Assembly: GCA_019244165.1 (NCBI GenBank)
Contig: JAFATA010000081.1
Location: 1-58,089 of the forward strand
Length of the DNA stretch: 58,089 nucleotides
Source: Pseudonocardiales bacterium
GTDB lineage: Bacteria; Actinomycetota; Actinomycetes; Mycobacteriales; Pseudonocardiaceae
Reading direction: 5' to 3'
The stretch's first letter is position 1; each line of letters starts with the position of its first letter. The position numbers and the translations under genes were made by a program. A model generated the notes under the pieces. It did not search any database. It had not been told where the DNA came from and saw nothing but the letters and a program-made list of their open reading frames with translations. Shown in pieces: positions 1-10,225 of this stretch.

Positions 1-253
1 CGCCCGGGACCGGGGATGCGCTTTCCCCGGCTGCGACCGGCCACCGGGACTCTGCCAAACCCATCACCGCCGGCACTGGGCCGACGGTGGTGACACCAAC
101 ATCGACAACTGCGTCCTTTTATGCGAGACACACCACCGGCACGTGCACTGCACCGGGTGGGAGATCCTCATCCACCCCGACCACGTCACCTTCATCCCCC
201 CAGCAATCATCGACCCCGACCGCACACCACTCCACAACCCACTCCGCTGCTAA
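1..253 (+). CDS. C-terminal part of a DUF222/HNH endonuclease-type protein (5' end outside window)
   Basis: Reading in frame from base 2, the fragment has the zinc-knuckle and HNH signature of the 13E12/DUF222 family: paired Cys (CAFPGC), then THH followed by WADGG, then NCVLLCETHHRHVH, ending in a stop at 251-253. Members are usually 400-500 residues, with an N-terminal DUF222 region that lies outside this window. They are abundant, often recently copied actinobacterial genes with an HNH nuclease fold; their cellular role is not established. No start codon is visible because the gene enters from the left edge. Confidence 0.85.
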   Translation, partial: ARDRGCAFPGCDRPPGLCQTHHRRHWADGGDTNIDNCVLLCETHHRHVHCTGWEILIHPDHVTFIPPAIIDPDRTPLHNPLRC

Positions 254-381
254 GTGGTCACCCCCGTCAGTGACCTCGCTAAGTTTCCCAGACGCAGCTG
301 CACGCCAGGGATCCTGCATGCCCTGCTGCCCTGGGCGTGGAGGTAGCCCGCGTCGATGAAGCCACAGTAGGCGTTGCTCAC
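250..381 (-). pseudogene. Possible remnant of an NYN-domain (PIN-like) protein
   Basis: On the minus strand a short stretch reads CGFIDAGYLHAQGSRA, resembling the first strand of NYN/LabA-type nuclease domains (FIDAGYL with the catalytic Asp). About 20 residues later the frame ends inside the HNH gene tail. Nothing further of the domain is present, so at most this is the N-terminal stub of a deleted gene. The call rests on one short motif. Confidence 0.3.
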
Positions 382-423
382 GAAGTGCTTTCCGAACCCG
401 CGCCTGGAGGAGGCGATCAAGAC

Positions 424-450
424 AAAAAACGGGCCCCGAAAAGGGGCCCG
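424..450 (-). terminator. Rho-independent terminator for the leftward GNAT gene
   Basis: An 8-bp perfect G/C stem (430-437 with 443-450) closes a 5-nt loop and is followed, on the minus strand, by six T residues (424-429). It lies about 130 bases beyond the stop of the leftward acetyltransferase gene and nothing else on that strand needs it. Confidence 0.8.
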
Positions 451-578
451 AGGCAAACGTTCCTCAACGAGGACTCTGTCATGTTAGCTGACCTCAGTCT
501 GAGCCGCCAAGGTGGTCGCTCGGAACGTTCAGATAGTGGCGGCGGGAACTGGCGCGGAGGACCACCCGGCCCTGGCCG

Positions 579-938
579 CTATGCTTGGAGTTGGTGTTCC
601 ACTACTGAGTCGGTGAAGTCTTCGGGCACAGCGTCCATGATGATTTCGTCGCACTGTTGGCCCAGCCAGCGCGCGCCATTGCGCCGCACGCCAACGATTG
701 TGAAGCTGGCCTTCTGGTAGGCGCGGATGGCAGCCTTGTTCGGCTCCCAGACCTCCAGCTTGACGTTGCGCAATCCGGCGACGTGGAAGGCCCAGTCCAG
801 GGTCAGCTTCGTGGCCTCGGTGCCCAGGCCCTCCCCGCGGTGCTCGCCGAGCAGGATCACATAGTCGGCGACCTGCTTACGCGCCTCGATGTGCAAGGTG
901 CTCAGCCCGATCGGTTGCCACGTCTCACCGTTGTTCAT
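579..938 (-). pseudogene. GNAT acetyltransferase (RimJ/RimL-like), N-terminally truncated
   Basis: The 119-residue frame carries the core of a GNAT N-acetyltransferase: IGLSTLHI strand, acetyl-CoA loop region GEHRGEGLGTEA, LTLDWAFHVAGLRNVKLEVWEPNKAAIRAYQKASF, then the terminal strand. Relatives of this type run about 170-185 residues; the first two helices and strands are absent. An in-frame stop lies two codons upstream of the ATG (942-944), so no longer start is possible. The break coincides with the start of the divergent aminotransferase pseudogene. A partial second copy of its 3' end lies at 2561-2668. Either a minimal protein or a dead gene; loss of the N-terminal substrate region makes the latter likelier. 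Confidence 0.6.
586..683. repeat. 98-bp direct repeat, copy 1 (3' end of GNAT gene)
   Basis: This segment and 2571-2668 match over 98 positions with scattered substitutions, in the same orientation. Both encode the last 30 or so codons of the same acetyltransferase. The pair brackets the aminotransferase pseudogene and the Nudix gene. Confidence 0.85.
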
Positions 939-956
939 AGATCACATCGAAGAACG

Positions 957-1993
957 GTGAACACCGTGGTCGCCCCAGTCATCGACATCAAGCACGTGCA
1001 GATCGGTCACGACGAGCTGGCAGCGGTCCGCGACACGCTCATGGCTGCGGACCTATCCGGCAACGCTGAAGTCATCGACCGCTACGAACACGAACTCGCC
1101 AGCTAGTTTGGCACGAGATTCGCCGTTGCCTGCTCCTCGGGTACGGCGGCCATCCACCTCGCGTTGCTCGCGCTGGGCGTCGGTTCTGGCGCAGAAGTGA
1201 TTGTTCCAGCTACCGCGCCCGTGATGACCGCGCTGCCGGTGCTTGCCCTCGGCGCAAGTTCCCGTTTTCGCCGATGTCGCCCACCCGGCCACCTTCGCTC
1301 TCGATCTAGCCGACGTGGCGGGCAAAATCACTCCACGCACCAGAGCAGTGATCGCGGTTCCGATGTGGGGCTATCCGGCAGACGGACCTGAGCTGGCGCA
1401 GGCGTGCCGCGCCTGGGGTGTGCCGCTCGTCGAAGACGCGGCGCAGGCCCATGGCACCACCTTGTTTGGCCGCTACGTTGGCACCCACGGCGCGATCGGC
1501 ACATTCAGTACCCACGCCCGCAAGCTGATCTGCACCGGGGAAGGCGGCTTCTGCCTGACCGACGACCCTGCGCTGGCCGACCGGCTTCGCCCATTGCGTA
1601 ATCTCGGCAAGCCACCCAGTGGCGGTGAGTTCGGCACCGGATTTGGCCTCAACTACAAGCTGCCCGCGTTGGCGGCCGCGCTCGGCCGCGTCCAACTTTC
1701 CCGCCTCAACAGCCGCCTCGCCCGACGGAGCCTCATCCTCGAAAAGTTGACCGCCATGGCCAGTGAGATCTCCGGGTTGGAGCCGTTCCCCATCTCGCGC
1801 GGCCGGGATCGAGTCCAATGTGCTGCGCTACCACTACCAGCCCCTGTACCGGACGCCGGTACTCGCCCGCTACACACCGATCCAGCCGTGCCATAACGCC
1901 GAACGCCTCGCTGTGACACTGCTGACGTTTCCCTGCCACGAGCGTGTCGCTACCGATGAGGCTGCCCGAATCAGAGCACCATGGGGCGGGTGA
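957..1993 (+). pseudogene. DegT/DnrJ/EryC1/StrS-type PLP aminotransferase pseudogene
   Basis: The conceptual protein is a sugar aminotransferase of the DegT/DnrJ family: ACSSGTAAIHLALLALG, then PVFADV, VPMWGYPAD, VEDAAQAHG, the PLP-lysine segment HARKLICTGEGG, and GFGLNYKLPALAAALG. It is disrupted three times: an in-frame TAG at 1104-1106, one extra base near 1253, and a second frame change near 1800, after which IESNVLRYHYQPLY continues in the third frame up to the stop at 1991-1993. Such enzymes make amino sugars for antibiotics or surface glycans, but this copy cannot give a full protein. Its end overlaps the Nudix start by 13 bases, suggesting a former two-gene unit. Confidence 0.85.
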
Positions 1994-2496
1994 CTGTCAA
2001 ACACGCTACCGCCAGTGTCTTCCTCTTCGCCTGCGACGACAACACCTGGCGCATTGGACTCATCCGCCACCCCCGGCTGGGAAAGTGGATGTTGCCCGGC
2101 GGGCACGTCGAACCCGACGAGAACCCCGCCGAGGCAGCGCTGCGCGAAGTTGCTGAAGAGACCGGCCTCGCCGCCCGGCTCATGCCCGGCCCAGGACCCG
2201 ATGAGCCCGACGGAGCCAACGAGCCTTCAGTGATCGCGCCGTGGTGGATCGTTGAGCAACATGCGCCCGGCGAGCGACGCGAACCCCAGCCGCATATCCA
2301 CGTCGACCACCTCTATCTCGCTCTCGCCGAAACGAGCGCGCCCGCACCCGGCGCCGAGCTGCCGTTCACGTGGTACGCCGCCGATGAACTCGCCACCGTA
2401 GACATGTTCGCCGACACCCGCGTCCGCGCTGCATACCTTTTCGACCGGATCGACGTCTTCGCACAGACGGCCTCCTCCGACCGGGTGGCCGGGTAG
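1981..2496 (+). CDS. Nudix hydrolase
   Basis: The 171-residue protein has an exact Nudix box at about residues 40-62 (G-x5-E-x7-REVAEETGL), preceded by the strand pattern [11 protein letters not shown] and [14 protein letters not shown]. Nudix enzymes hydrolyse nucleoside diphosphates linked to another moiety, using the box to bind Mg2+; the substrate cannot be read from sequence. It overlaps the end of the preceding aminotransferase pseudogene and appears intact although its partner is dead. Confidence 0.9.
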   Translation: MGRVTVKHATASVFLFACDDNTWRIGLIRHPRLGKWMLPGGHVEPDENPAEAALREVAEETGLAARLMPGPGPDEPDGANEPSVIAPWWIVEQHAPGERREPQPHIHVDHLYLALAETSAPAPGAELPFTWYAADELATVDMFADTRVRAAYLFDRIDVFAQTASSDRVAG

Positions 2497-2560
2497 AGCC
2501 CCCGCGTGCTCCCCTCCGTGCCGGGCGTCTCCCGTCCCGCAGAGTGACCACTCGACGCCG

Positions 2561-2668
2561 TCAGTGCCCCTGGAGTTGTTGCTCGACCACTGAGCCGGTG
2601 AAGTCTTCGGGCACGGCGTCCATGATGATGTCGTCGCACTGTCGCCCCAACCAGCGCGCGCCATTGCG
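2561..2668 (-). pseudogene. 3' fragment of a GNAT acetyltransferase (second copy)
   Basis: The minus strand encodes NGARWLGRQCDDIIMDAVPE and ends at a stop at 2561-2563, matching the C-terminus of the acetyltransferase at 579-938 with a few substitutions. Only the last 35 or so codons exist. It forms the right-hand copy of the 98-bp direct repeat (2571-2668). Confidence 0.8.
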
Positions 2669-2834
2669 TGTCAAGGGCGGCGGGTGAGGTGATGCCTCGG
2701 CGTGGCGATTGACCCACTGCGCTCACACGCCTGGGCGGAAACCACATGGGGACCCGTCGGCGAGACGTGCCAGCTCGATCGCTTCGTCGCCCTGGTGCGC
2801 TGAGCTGACCATAGTGTCGGTCTAGGCCGGTAGG

Positions 2835-3620
2835 GTGACGGGTGTGGATGCGCGCCCGGTGGTGCTGCGGCGGCTGCTGCCTGAGCCGGGAACCGTGACC
2901 GCAATCGAGGCCCTGGAGGGGCTTGCGTTGGCCGATCTGGCCGCCGATCACCGCCCGTACCTGGTGCTCAACATGGTGGCTACCGCCGATGGTGCGGCTA
3001 CGGTGGGGCACCGAACCGCCCCGCTCAGCAACCCCGCCGACCGGCAACTGTTCGGCGAGCTGCGGACGCACGTCGATGCGGTCATGGTCGGTGCCGGGAC
3101 GGTGCGCACCGAGCGCTACGGGCGCCTGGTCCGCGACCCGGCCCGCCGGCAGCGCCGGGTCGTCCGCGGGCTGGCGCCCGACCCGCTGGCCATCGTCGTG
3201 AGCCGCCGGCTGACCCTGACCCCGGACCTGCCGCTGCTAGCCGACCCGCATTCCCGCGTGGTCGTGATTACGGCCAGCGACGCTGAACTCTCGGGCTGTG
3301 CGGCGGACGTCAGCTACCTGCGCCCGGCACCGGGTGAGGAGGTGGACCTGGCCGTGATGCTCGCCCGGTTGCGCACCGAGCACGGGGTGCGCTCGGTGCT
3401 GTGTGAAGGCGGCCCGACCCTCAACGCTTCCCTGCTGCCGGCTGGCCTGGTGGACGAGCTGTTCCTGTCCATCGCGCCCATCCTGGCCGGCAGCACAGGG
3501 TCGCGCTCCATCATCGAGGAGGCACCACTGCGCGAACCGGTCGGCTTGCACCTGGTGTGGCTGCTGGAGTCGGACAGCCAGCTGTTCGCCCGGTACACGC
3601 TACGGCCGCAACCTGCTTAG
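2835..3620 (+). CDS. RibD C-terminal-type (pyrimidine/dihydrofolate reductase-like) reductase
   Basis: The 261-residue protein is a stand-alone RibD reductase domain (dihydrofolate reductase fold): RPYLVLNMVATADGAA, LRTHVDAVMVGAGTVRTERYG, LAIVVSRR, and the cofactor-side GVRSVLCEGGPTLNASLL. Bifunctional RibD also has an N-terminal deaminase, absent here. The arrangement resembles M. tuberculosis Rv2671, which can reduce dihydrofolate; by family it uses NADPH on a riboflavin intermediate or a pterin. Start chosen is GTG at 2835. Its stop overlaps the stop of the convergent citrate synthase by 3 bases. Confidence 0.85.
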   Translation: MTGVDARPVVLRRLLPEPGTVTAIEALEGLALADLAADHRPYLVLNMVATADGAATVGHRTAPLSNPADRQLFGELRTHVDAVMVGAGTVRTERYGRLVRDPARRQRRVVRGLAPDPLAIVVSRRLTLTPDLPLLADPHSRVVVITASDAELSGCAADVSYLRPAPGEEVDLAVMLARLRTEHGVRSVLCEGGPTLNASLLPAGLVDELFLSIAPILAGSTGSRSIIEEAPLREPVGLHLVWLLESDSQLFARYTLRPQPA

Positions 3621-4747
3621 GGGCACCCGATCTCCTCCCAGCCCGGCACGTCCTGCCGGCGCCGGGGAGCGGGCCCGACGTACAGCGCCACCGGACGGAC
3701 CAGCCGGCCGGTGCGTTTTTGCTCCATGATGTGCGCGCACCAGCCCGCCGTGCGGGCACAGGTGAACATCCCCGGCATCATGTGCGGGGGGACCTGGGCA
3801 AAGTCCAGAATCACCGCGGCCCAGAACTCGACGTTGGTCTCGATCACCCGCTCCGGCCGCCGGTCGGCCAGCTCGACCAGTGCGGCATGCTCCAGCGCCA
3901 CCGCCACCTCGTAGCGTGGCGCACCGAGCTCTTCGCAGAACCGGCGCAGCACTCGGGCGCGCGGGTCCTTGGCCCGGTACACCCGGTGGCCGAATCCCAT
4001 CAGCCGCTCACCGCGATCCAGCACCCCGCGGACCACGGCGGTGGCGTTGCCGGTGCGTTCCACTTCCTCGATCATCGGCAGCACCCGTTCCGGCGCGCCC
4101 CCGTGGAGTGGGCCGGCCATCGCGCCGATCGCCCCGGACAGGCAGGCGGCGACGTCAACACCGGTGGAGGCGATCACCCGAGCGGTGAAGGTCGAGGCGT
4201 TGAGGCCGTGCTCCGCGGCCGACACCCAGTAGGCGTCGACGGCCTTGACGTGGGCCGGGTCCGGCTCGCCACGCCAGCGGGTCATGAAGCGTTCGCTGAT
4301 GGTGGTGCACTGGTCAATCCGCCGCTGGGGGACGGCCGGCTGGTGGATCCCGCGGGCAGCCTGCGCCATGTAGGACAGCGCCATCACCGAGGCCCTGGCC
4401 AGATCCGCGCGGGCCTGCGCGTCGGAGCTGTCCAGCAGCGGGCGGTAGCCCCAGATCGGGGCGAGCATCGCCAGCGCGGCCTGCACGTCGACCCGCACGT
4501 CACCGGTGTGGACCGGCAGGGGAAACGGTTCGGCGGGCGGCAGGCCGTGCCCGAAGCAGCCATCGGTCAGCAACGCCCACACGTCACCGAAGGTCACGTA
4601 ACCGGCCAGGTCCTCGATGTCCACGCCGCGATAGCGCAACGCCCCACCGTCCCGATCTGGTTCGGCGATCTCGGTGTGGAAAGCGACCACGTCCTCCAGC
4701 CCCGGCCGGAAACCGGGGGTGACCACCAGCCCACTTGATGCCGCCAC
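3617..4747 (-). CDS. citA: Citrate synthase 2 (CitA-type)
   Basis: The protein follows M. tuberculosis CitA (Rv0889c) through its length: ALRYRGVDIEDL, LLTDGCFGHGLPPAEPFPLP, HGLNASTFTARVIASTG with the substrate His, GPLHGGAPERVLPM, RLMGFGHRVYRAKDPRA and ETNVEFWAAVIL with the catalytic acid region. It condenses acetyl-CoA and oxaloacetate. The reading frame extends 43 codons upstream, but GTG at 4747 is preceded by GAGGAGGG at proper distance and aligns with the family start, giving 376 residues. It is the short second paralogue next to full-length GltA at 5702; its distinct role is unclear. Confidence 0.92.
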   Translation of the reverse strand: MAASSGLVVTPGFRPGLEDVVAFHTEIAEPDRDGGALRYRGVDIEDLAGYVTFGDVWALLTDGCFGHGLPPAEPFPLPVHTGDVRVDVQAALAMLAPIWGYRPLLDSSDAQARADLARASVMALSYMAQAARGIHQPAVPQRRIDQCTTISERFMTRWRGEPDPAHVKAVDAYWVSAAEHGLNASTFTARVIASTGVDVAACLSGAIGAMAGPLHGGAPERVLPMIEEVERTGNATAVVRGVLDRGERLMGFGHRVYRAKDPRARVLRRFCEELGAPRYEVAVALEHAALVELADRRPERVIETNVEFWAAVILDFAQVPPHMMPGMFTCARTAGWCAHIMEQKRTGRLVRPVALYVGPAPRRRQDVPGWEEIGCP

Positions 4748-4985
4748 GTCATCCCTCCTCGCGCGATAGTGCCCGTACCACGGGCGCGCGGGTCGCTGGC
4801 CGGCCAGCGGAGGTAGGCGCACGCGCGGCGCCGCGCAGACGACTACACAGTGCACCCGATAGCCACTCTGAGGCAATGTAGATCATGACTTCCTGCCGCC
4901 GTCGCAGCCCGCCGTCGTCGCAGGACGTAGGTTGCCAGTAGGCGGACCCGAGGGACGGGGTCTGAGGGATAGATGAGGTTGCGGC

Positions 4986-5663
4986 GTGACGGCTGAGTGG
5001 ACACCCCGGGGGAATCGGAGCGCGCAGCTGGCCCGGATGCGGGTCGCCTACTCTGCCGGCGCGCTGAACGAAGTCGACCTCGCCGGCACGTGGTACGAGC
5101 AGTTTGCAGCCTGGCTCGATGACGCGCTCGCCGCGGGTCTTGCCGAGCCCAACGCCATGGTGCTGGCCACCGCGGACGCTGAGGGCCTGCCCAGCTCCCG
5201 GATCGTGCTGGCCAAGGGTCTCGATGAGCGGGGCGTGGTGTTCTACACCAACTACACCTCCACCAAGATGCACGACCTGGACGCCACCCCCTTCGCTGCG
5301 GCCACGTTTCCCTGGATTGCACTGCACCGCCAGGTGCACCTGCGCGGGCCGATCGAGGTGCTCACGCCGGAGGAGAACACGGCCTACTGGAAGATCCGCC
5401 CGCGGGGTGCCCAGCTGGGGGCATGGGCCTCGACGCAGTCCACTGTGGTGCCCGACCGGCGCACCTTGGATGAGGCGTTGGAATACGCTGCCGCCCGCTT
5501 CGCCGACACCGAGCAGGTCCCGTTGCCGCCGCACTGGGGCGGGGTGCGGATCCGGCCGGTGAACGTGGAGTTCTGGCAAGGCCGGCCCGACCGGATGCAC
5601 GACCGGCTGCGCTACCACGTGACCGATGACGGCGACTGGGCTGTGCAGCGGCTCGCCCCCTAG
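4986..5663 (+). CDS. pdxH: Pyridoxamine 5'-phosphate oxidase
   Basis: The 225-residue protein has the PNPOx split-barrel signature: MVLATADAEGLPSSRIVLAKGLDERGVVFYTNY, the FMN-binding RQVHLRGPIEVL, RPRGAQLGAWAS (PLP/FMN site) and the C-terminal WGGVRIRPVNVEFWQGRPDRMHDR. It oxidises pyridoxamine or pyridoxine phosphate to pyridoxal phosphate with FMN. GTG at 4986 gives the usual length. It lies between citA (divergent) and gltA, 39 bases before the latter's start, and is probably co-transcribed with it. Confidence 0.95.
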   Translation: MTAEWTPRGNRSAQLARMRVAYSAGALNEVDLAGTWYEQFAAWLDDALAAGLAEPNAMVLATADAEGLPSSRIVLAKGLDERGVVFYTNYTSTKMHDLDATPFAAATFPWIALHRQVHLRGPIEVLTPEENTAYWKIRPRGAQLGAWASTQSTVVPDRRTLDEALEYAAARFADTEQVPLPPHWGGVRIRPVNVEFWQGRPDRMHDRLRYHVTDDGDWAVQRLAP

Positions 5664-5701
5664 TACACCCGTCTGAAACGTGGGGGAGCTACCGTGGGGA
5701 G

Positions 5702-6994
<1,293 letters not shown>

Positions 6995-7097
6995 GTTCCC
7001 GCCACGTGGGAACAGCCGTTAGGCGGTGCGCGAGCTGCTGCCCGACGCGTAGGGTGCCCGCAGACTAACCCGAGGGCTCCCGAGAGCTAAGGTAGCT

Positions 7098-8150
7098 ATG
7101 CGCACCATCGAGTGGGTCGACGGACACGTCGACGTGATCGACCAAACGGCCCTGCCGCAACAGCGTCGGGTGGCCCTGCACACCGTCAGCGAGGTGGTGG
7201 ACGCGATCCGCCGGTTGGTGGTGCGCGGCGCGCCTGCGCTGGGCGCGCTGGGCGCTCTCGGTGTCGCGCTGGCCGCGGCGCGCTCGGCGGAGCGGGGCTA
7301 TGACCCGCAGGCCGTGCGGGCCGATGCCCGTCGCATCGCCGGAGCCCGCCCCACCGCGGTCCACCTGAGCTGGGCGGTGCAGCACGTGCTGCCCGCGGTG
7401 TCGCGGGGACCCGCCGCAGTGGCCGACGCCGCGCAGGCTCTGGTGGAGGCCGATGTGCGGGCCTGCGCGACGCTGTCCCGGCTCGGCGCCGCCCTGCTGC
7501 GCAGTTACGTGGGTGACCGGCCCATGGTGCTGCACACGCATGGCAACGCGGGCGCGCTGGCCGGCGTGGAGTGGGGCACCGCACTCGGCGTGGTACGGAC
7601 GCTGCACGCCGACTCGCTGATCCGGATGGTAGTAGTCGGGGAGACTCGCCCGCTGCTGCAGGGCTCCCGGATCACCGCGGTGGAGCTCGCCCAGCTGGGT
7701 GTGCCGCATCAGGTGGTGGTCGACGCCGCGGGTCCAGGGCTCATCGCCAGCGGCCAGATCGATGTGGTGATCGTCGGAGCGGACCGGATCGCGGCCAACT
7801 ACGACGTGGTGAACAAGGTGGGCACCTACCCACTGGCACTGGCCGCGGCCCGGGCCGGCATCCCCTTCGTGGTCGCCGCCCCGACCGCCACGCTGGATTG
7901 GGACGCGCCCACCGGATCAGCGGTGAGCATCGAGTACCGCGACCCCGACGAAGTGCTCCTCGTGGGTGGCTGGCGGATGGCACCAGCCACCTCCGCCGCC
8001 CTCAACCCCGCCTTCGACGTGACCCCCGCCGACCTGGTGACCGCCATCGTCACCGAGTCCCGGGTAATCGAGCCCTCTCGCGCGGCCGAGCCGACGGGAA
8101 TGGCGCGCGCGCTGACGGTCCCCGCCATGCGGATGGCCGGGGCCTCCTGA
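7098..8150 (+). CDS. mtnA: MtnA-like protein (methylthioribose-1-phosphate isomerase family), catalytic Cys replaced
   Basis: The 350-residue protein fits the aIF2B/MtnA isomerase fold: RTIEWVDGHVDVIDQTALP, RLVVRGAPALGALG, ETRPLLQGSRITAVEL and VGADRIAANYDVVNKVGTYPLA, with the general-acid Asp at residue 229. MtnA converts methylthioribose-1-phosphate to methylthioribulose-1-phosphate in methionine salvage. In characterised MtnA the loop reads THCNAGALA with an essential Cys; here it is THGNAGALA (Gly149, codon GGC at 7542-7544). No other salvage gene is adjacent. Fold assignment is firm, activity is doubtful; ribose-1,5-bisphosphate isomerases need the same Cys, so they do not explain the change. 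Confidence 0.85.
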   Translation: MRTIEWVDGHVDVIDQTALPQQRRVALHTVSEVVDAIRRLVVRGAPALGALGALGVALAAARSAERGYDPQAVRADARRIAGARPTAVHLSWAVQHVLPAVSRGPAAVADAAQALVEADVRACATLSRLGAALLRSYVGDRPMVLHTHGNAGALAGVEWGTALGVVRTLHADSLIRMVVVGETRPLLQGSRITAVELAQLGVPHQVVVDAAGPGLIASGQIDVVIVGADRIAANYDVVNKVGTYPLALAAARAGIPFVVAAPTATLDWDAPTGSAVSIEYRDPDEVLLVGGWRMAPATSAALNPAFDVTPADLVTAIVTESRVIEPSRAAEPTGMARALTVPAMRMAGAS

Positions 8151-8176
8151 CTAAGTAAGGCAGCAGCCTGACTTAG
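8149..8176 (+). terminator. Hairpin after mtnA
   Basis: An 11-bp inverted repeat with one mismatch (8149-8159 with 8166-8176) overlaps the mtnA stop and has a 6-nt loop. There is no T-run, as is common for actinobacterial terminators. Confidence 0.45.
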
Positions 8177-8214
8177 TGATTGCCCCCGAAGGACTTCCGG
8201 AGGCGACCACTACG

Positions 8215-9624
8215 ATGCTGGCCATGGACGTAGCCGCGGATCCGCTCATCGAGGAGCCGACTCTTCTCAAAGCGCTCCTCAAGGTACGGCATTGGCAGAA
8301 GCGTGAGATTTTTGCACGGCACTGGGATCACGTCGCGAAGACGATTGATCCTCGGCTTGTCGGCAGTTGTCCGGGGCACGCGCAGTTCTATCGATGGCTC
8401 AGTGGCAGTCTTCGTGGCGTGCCGTATCCTGACGCCTGCATGATTTTGGAGATCATGTTCTCGGGATGGACGGTTCAGCAGCTCTTCCAGCCCGTACGGG
8501 CATCGCGGAGCATGCTGCTGCGCCCGCCCGCCGCGAAGCCCGAGAAGAACGATGGCGGTAATCTGGTACTCAGGGACACTGCAGGGATCCCCGAGGTGGG
8601 GCACCGCCCGGGCTGGGAAGGGCGGGTAATCGCCATGAGCGCTGGTCGGGCTCGGGACTTCCTCACTCGCATCGAGGCCTCCAACGTCGGGGCCGAGACG
8701 CTCGACCAGTTGGCCGATGATCTGCGCCGTTTGGTCGTCGCCTACCTCCAGCAGCCGCTGCCCACCCTGCTCGGTGACCTGGTGGGCACCCAGGACCGCG
8801 CCTTCGAGCTGCTGGAGGGACGCCAACCCCCGACCCAGACCCGGGATCTCTACCTGGTCGCCGGGATCACCTGCGGGCTGATGGCGATGGCCTCCCGGGA
8901 TCTTGGTGCCGCCCATGACGCGATGACCCAGGCCCGTACCGGTTACGCGTGCGCGGATAACGCCGGGCACGATGGTCTGCGCACTTGGATTCGGGGCTTG
9001 CAGGCCAATATCGCTCACTGGTCGGGGCGTTGGGCGGATGCGGTGCGTTATGCCCGGCTTGGCGCGGAGCCGGCGGCCCGCAGCCGGGGCACTGCTGTGG
9101 TGTTGTTGGCCAGCGGCGAGGCCCGGGCGCTGGGCGCGCTGAATCGGTTCACCGAGGCGCGGGCCGCGCTGGCCCGGGCGGCCCAGGCGCGGGAGCGGGT
9201 GCAGCCCGACGACCTGGATGACCTCGGCGGGCTGTGCACCTTCCGCCGACCCAACCAGCTCGCCTACGCCGCCGAGACGCTCTTCTGGGGCGGTGCGCCG
9301 GAGGCGGGCCAGGCGGAACGATTCGCCCTGGAAGCGTTGGCCACCTACCCTGCGGTCATCGAGGGCGGTTCCTTCCGAAACGAAACGAACGCCCGCTGCG
9401 TTCTCGCGGTGGCTCGGGTGGCCCAGGGCGAAGTGGAGGGTGCGGCCGAAGCACTCGGCCCGGTGCTGGCCCTTCCCCCCGCTCAGCGCGACCACACCAT
9501 CCTGACCTCGATCGAGCGGGTGCGTACCGCGCTGGGCGGCCTCACCGACCCCGGTCGTGACGCCATCGCGTTGACCGGCGCCTTCGACGCATTCGCCGCC
9601 GAACGCCTGACCCTGCCCGGATAA
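8215..9624 (+). CDS. Large helix-turn-helix/TPR-like transcriptional regulator
   Basis: The 469-residue protein begins with a degenerate HTH-like region (HWQKREIFARHWDHVAKTID, then FYRWLSGSLRGVPYPDACMILEIMFSGWTVQQLF), typical of streptomycete and pseudonocardial regulators that pair an N-terminal DNA-binding segment with a long helical tail. The rest (from about residue 150) is made of TPR-like helices (LYLVAGITCGLMAMASRDLGAAHDAMTQARTGY, WADAVRYARLGAEPAARSRG). ATG at 8215 follows GGAGG; a GTG at 8176 and an ATG at 8224 are alternatives. Ligand and targets are unknown. Confidence 0.75.
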   Translation: MLAMDVAADPLIEEPTLLKALLKVRHWQKREIFARHWDHVAKTIDPRLVGSCPGHAQFYRWLSGSLRGVPYPDACMILEIMFSGWTVQQLFQPVRASRSMLLRPPAAKPEKNDGGNLVLRDTAGIPEVGHRPGWEGRVIAMSAGRARDFLTRIEASNVGAETLDQLADDLRRLVVAYLQQPLPTLLGDLVGTQDRAFELLEGRQPPTQTRDLYLVAGITCGLMAMASRDLGAAHDAMTQARTGYACADNAGHDGLRTWIRGLQANIAHWSGRWADAVRYARLGAEPAARSRGTAVVLLASGEARALGALNRFTEARAALARAAQARERVQPDDLDDLGGLCTFRRPNQLAYAAETLFWGGAPEAGQAERFALEALATYPAVIEGGSFRNETNARCVLAVARVAQGEVEGAAEALGPVLALPPAQRDHTILTSIERVRTALGGLTDPGRDAIALTGAFDAFAAERLTLPG

Positions 9625-9816
9625 CCAGCACTCTCAGCACCAAGTTCCCTTGTCCGATGAGTGCGGCTGCAAAAACAACGCCAGAAGCCCTGAGAGGGGA
9701 TGGATAAAGGCCTGGGGTCTAAAAAGTGCGACCCGCCGTTGTGGTTATGCTCGCAGCCGGATCCTGGTTTCGCTGACCTTGCCGTGGTGGGGGTTCGTGC
9801 CTGATGTCGTGTGAGG

Positions 9817-9984
9817 ATGAGACATTCCGTGGCTGATGCGTTCCTATCCTATGCGCGCAAAGACATGCCTTTCGTCCGGCAGCTGACCACGGCGCTACGG
9901 GCCCGGAACCGGGAGGTCTGGGTCGATCTCGATGGCATTCCCCCTTCAGCGCGCTGGATGGTGTGTGCCCATCGGTGCGGATGA
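9817..9984 (+). pseudogene. N-terminal fragment of a TIR-domain protein
   Basis: A 55-codon frame opens with a textbook bacterial TIR start: ADAFLSYARKDMPFVRQL, then ALRARNREVWVDLDGIPPSARW, i.e. box 1 and the WxD-x-IPP loop. It stops at 9982-9984, before the catalytic Glu region. A further open stretch at about 9975-10111 (ending AVRDVNNALFKTLSTS) is in another frame and not recognisably TIR, so the rest has been lost or replaced. Intact relatives join TIR to WD40 or NTPase modules and some act as NADases in phage defence. Confidence 0.6.
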
Positions 9985-10225
9985 AGTCGCGGTGGTGGAT
10001 CACATTGGGCGGACTGCGAAAGCGGTGTTCGAGCGCCGGGTACGGGTAGTCGACAGTCAAGCGGTGAGGGATGTGAACAACGCCCTGTTCAAGACTCTGT
10101 CCACGAGCTGACCCCGCCGAACGCGGCAGCCTGCATGTTCCGCGGAACCGCGATGGCTGACCCGCAAGCCGGTGACCACCTGTAGCGCGGACGGTAGGGT
10201 GCCGTGACGCTAGCGGGGAGGTGCG

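Noticed and set aside
2671..2834. Short minus-strand frame MVSSAHQGDEAIELARLADG resembling a DUF397 remnant
   Set aside because: Only one weak motif (ELARLADG) and no Trp-Lys-Ser-Ser start; could be chance.
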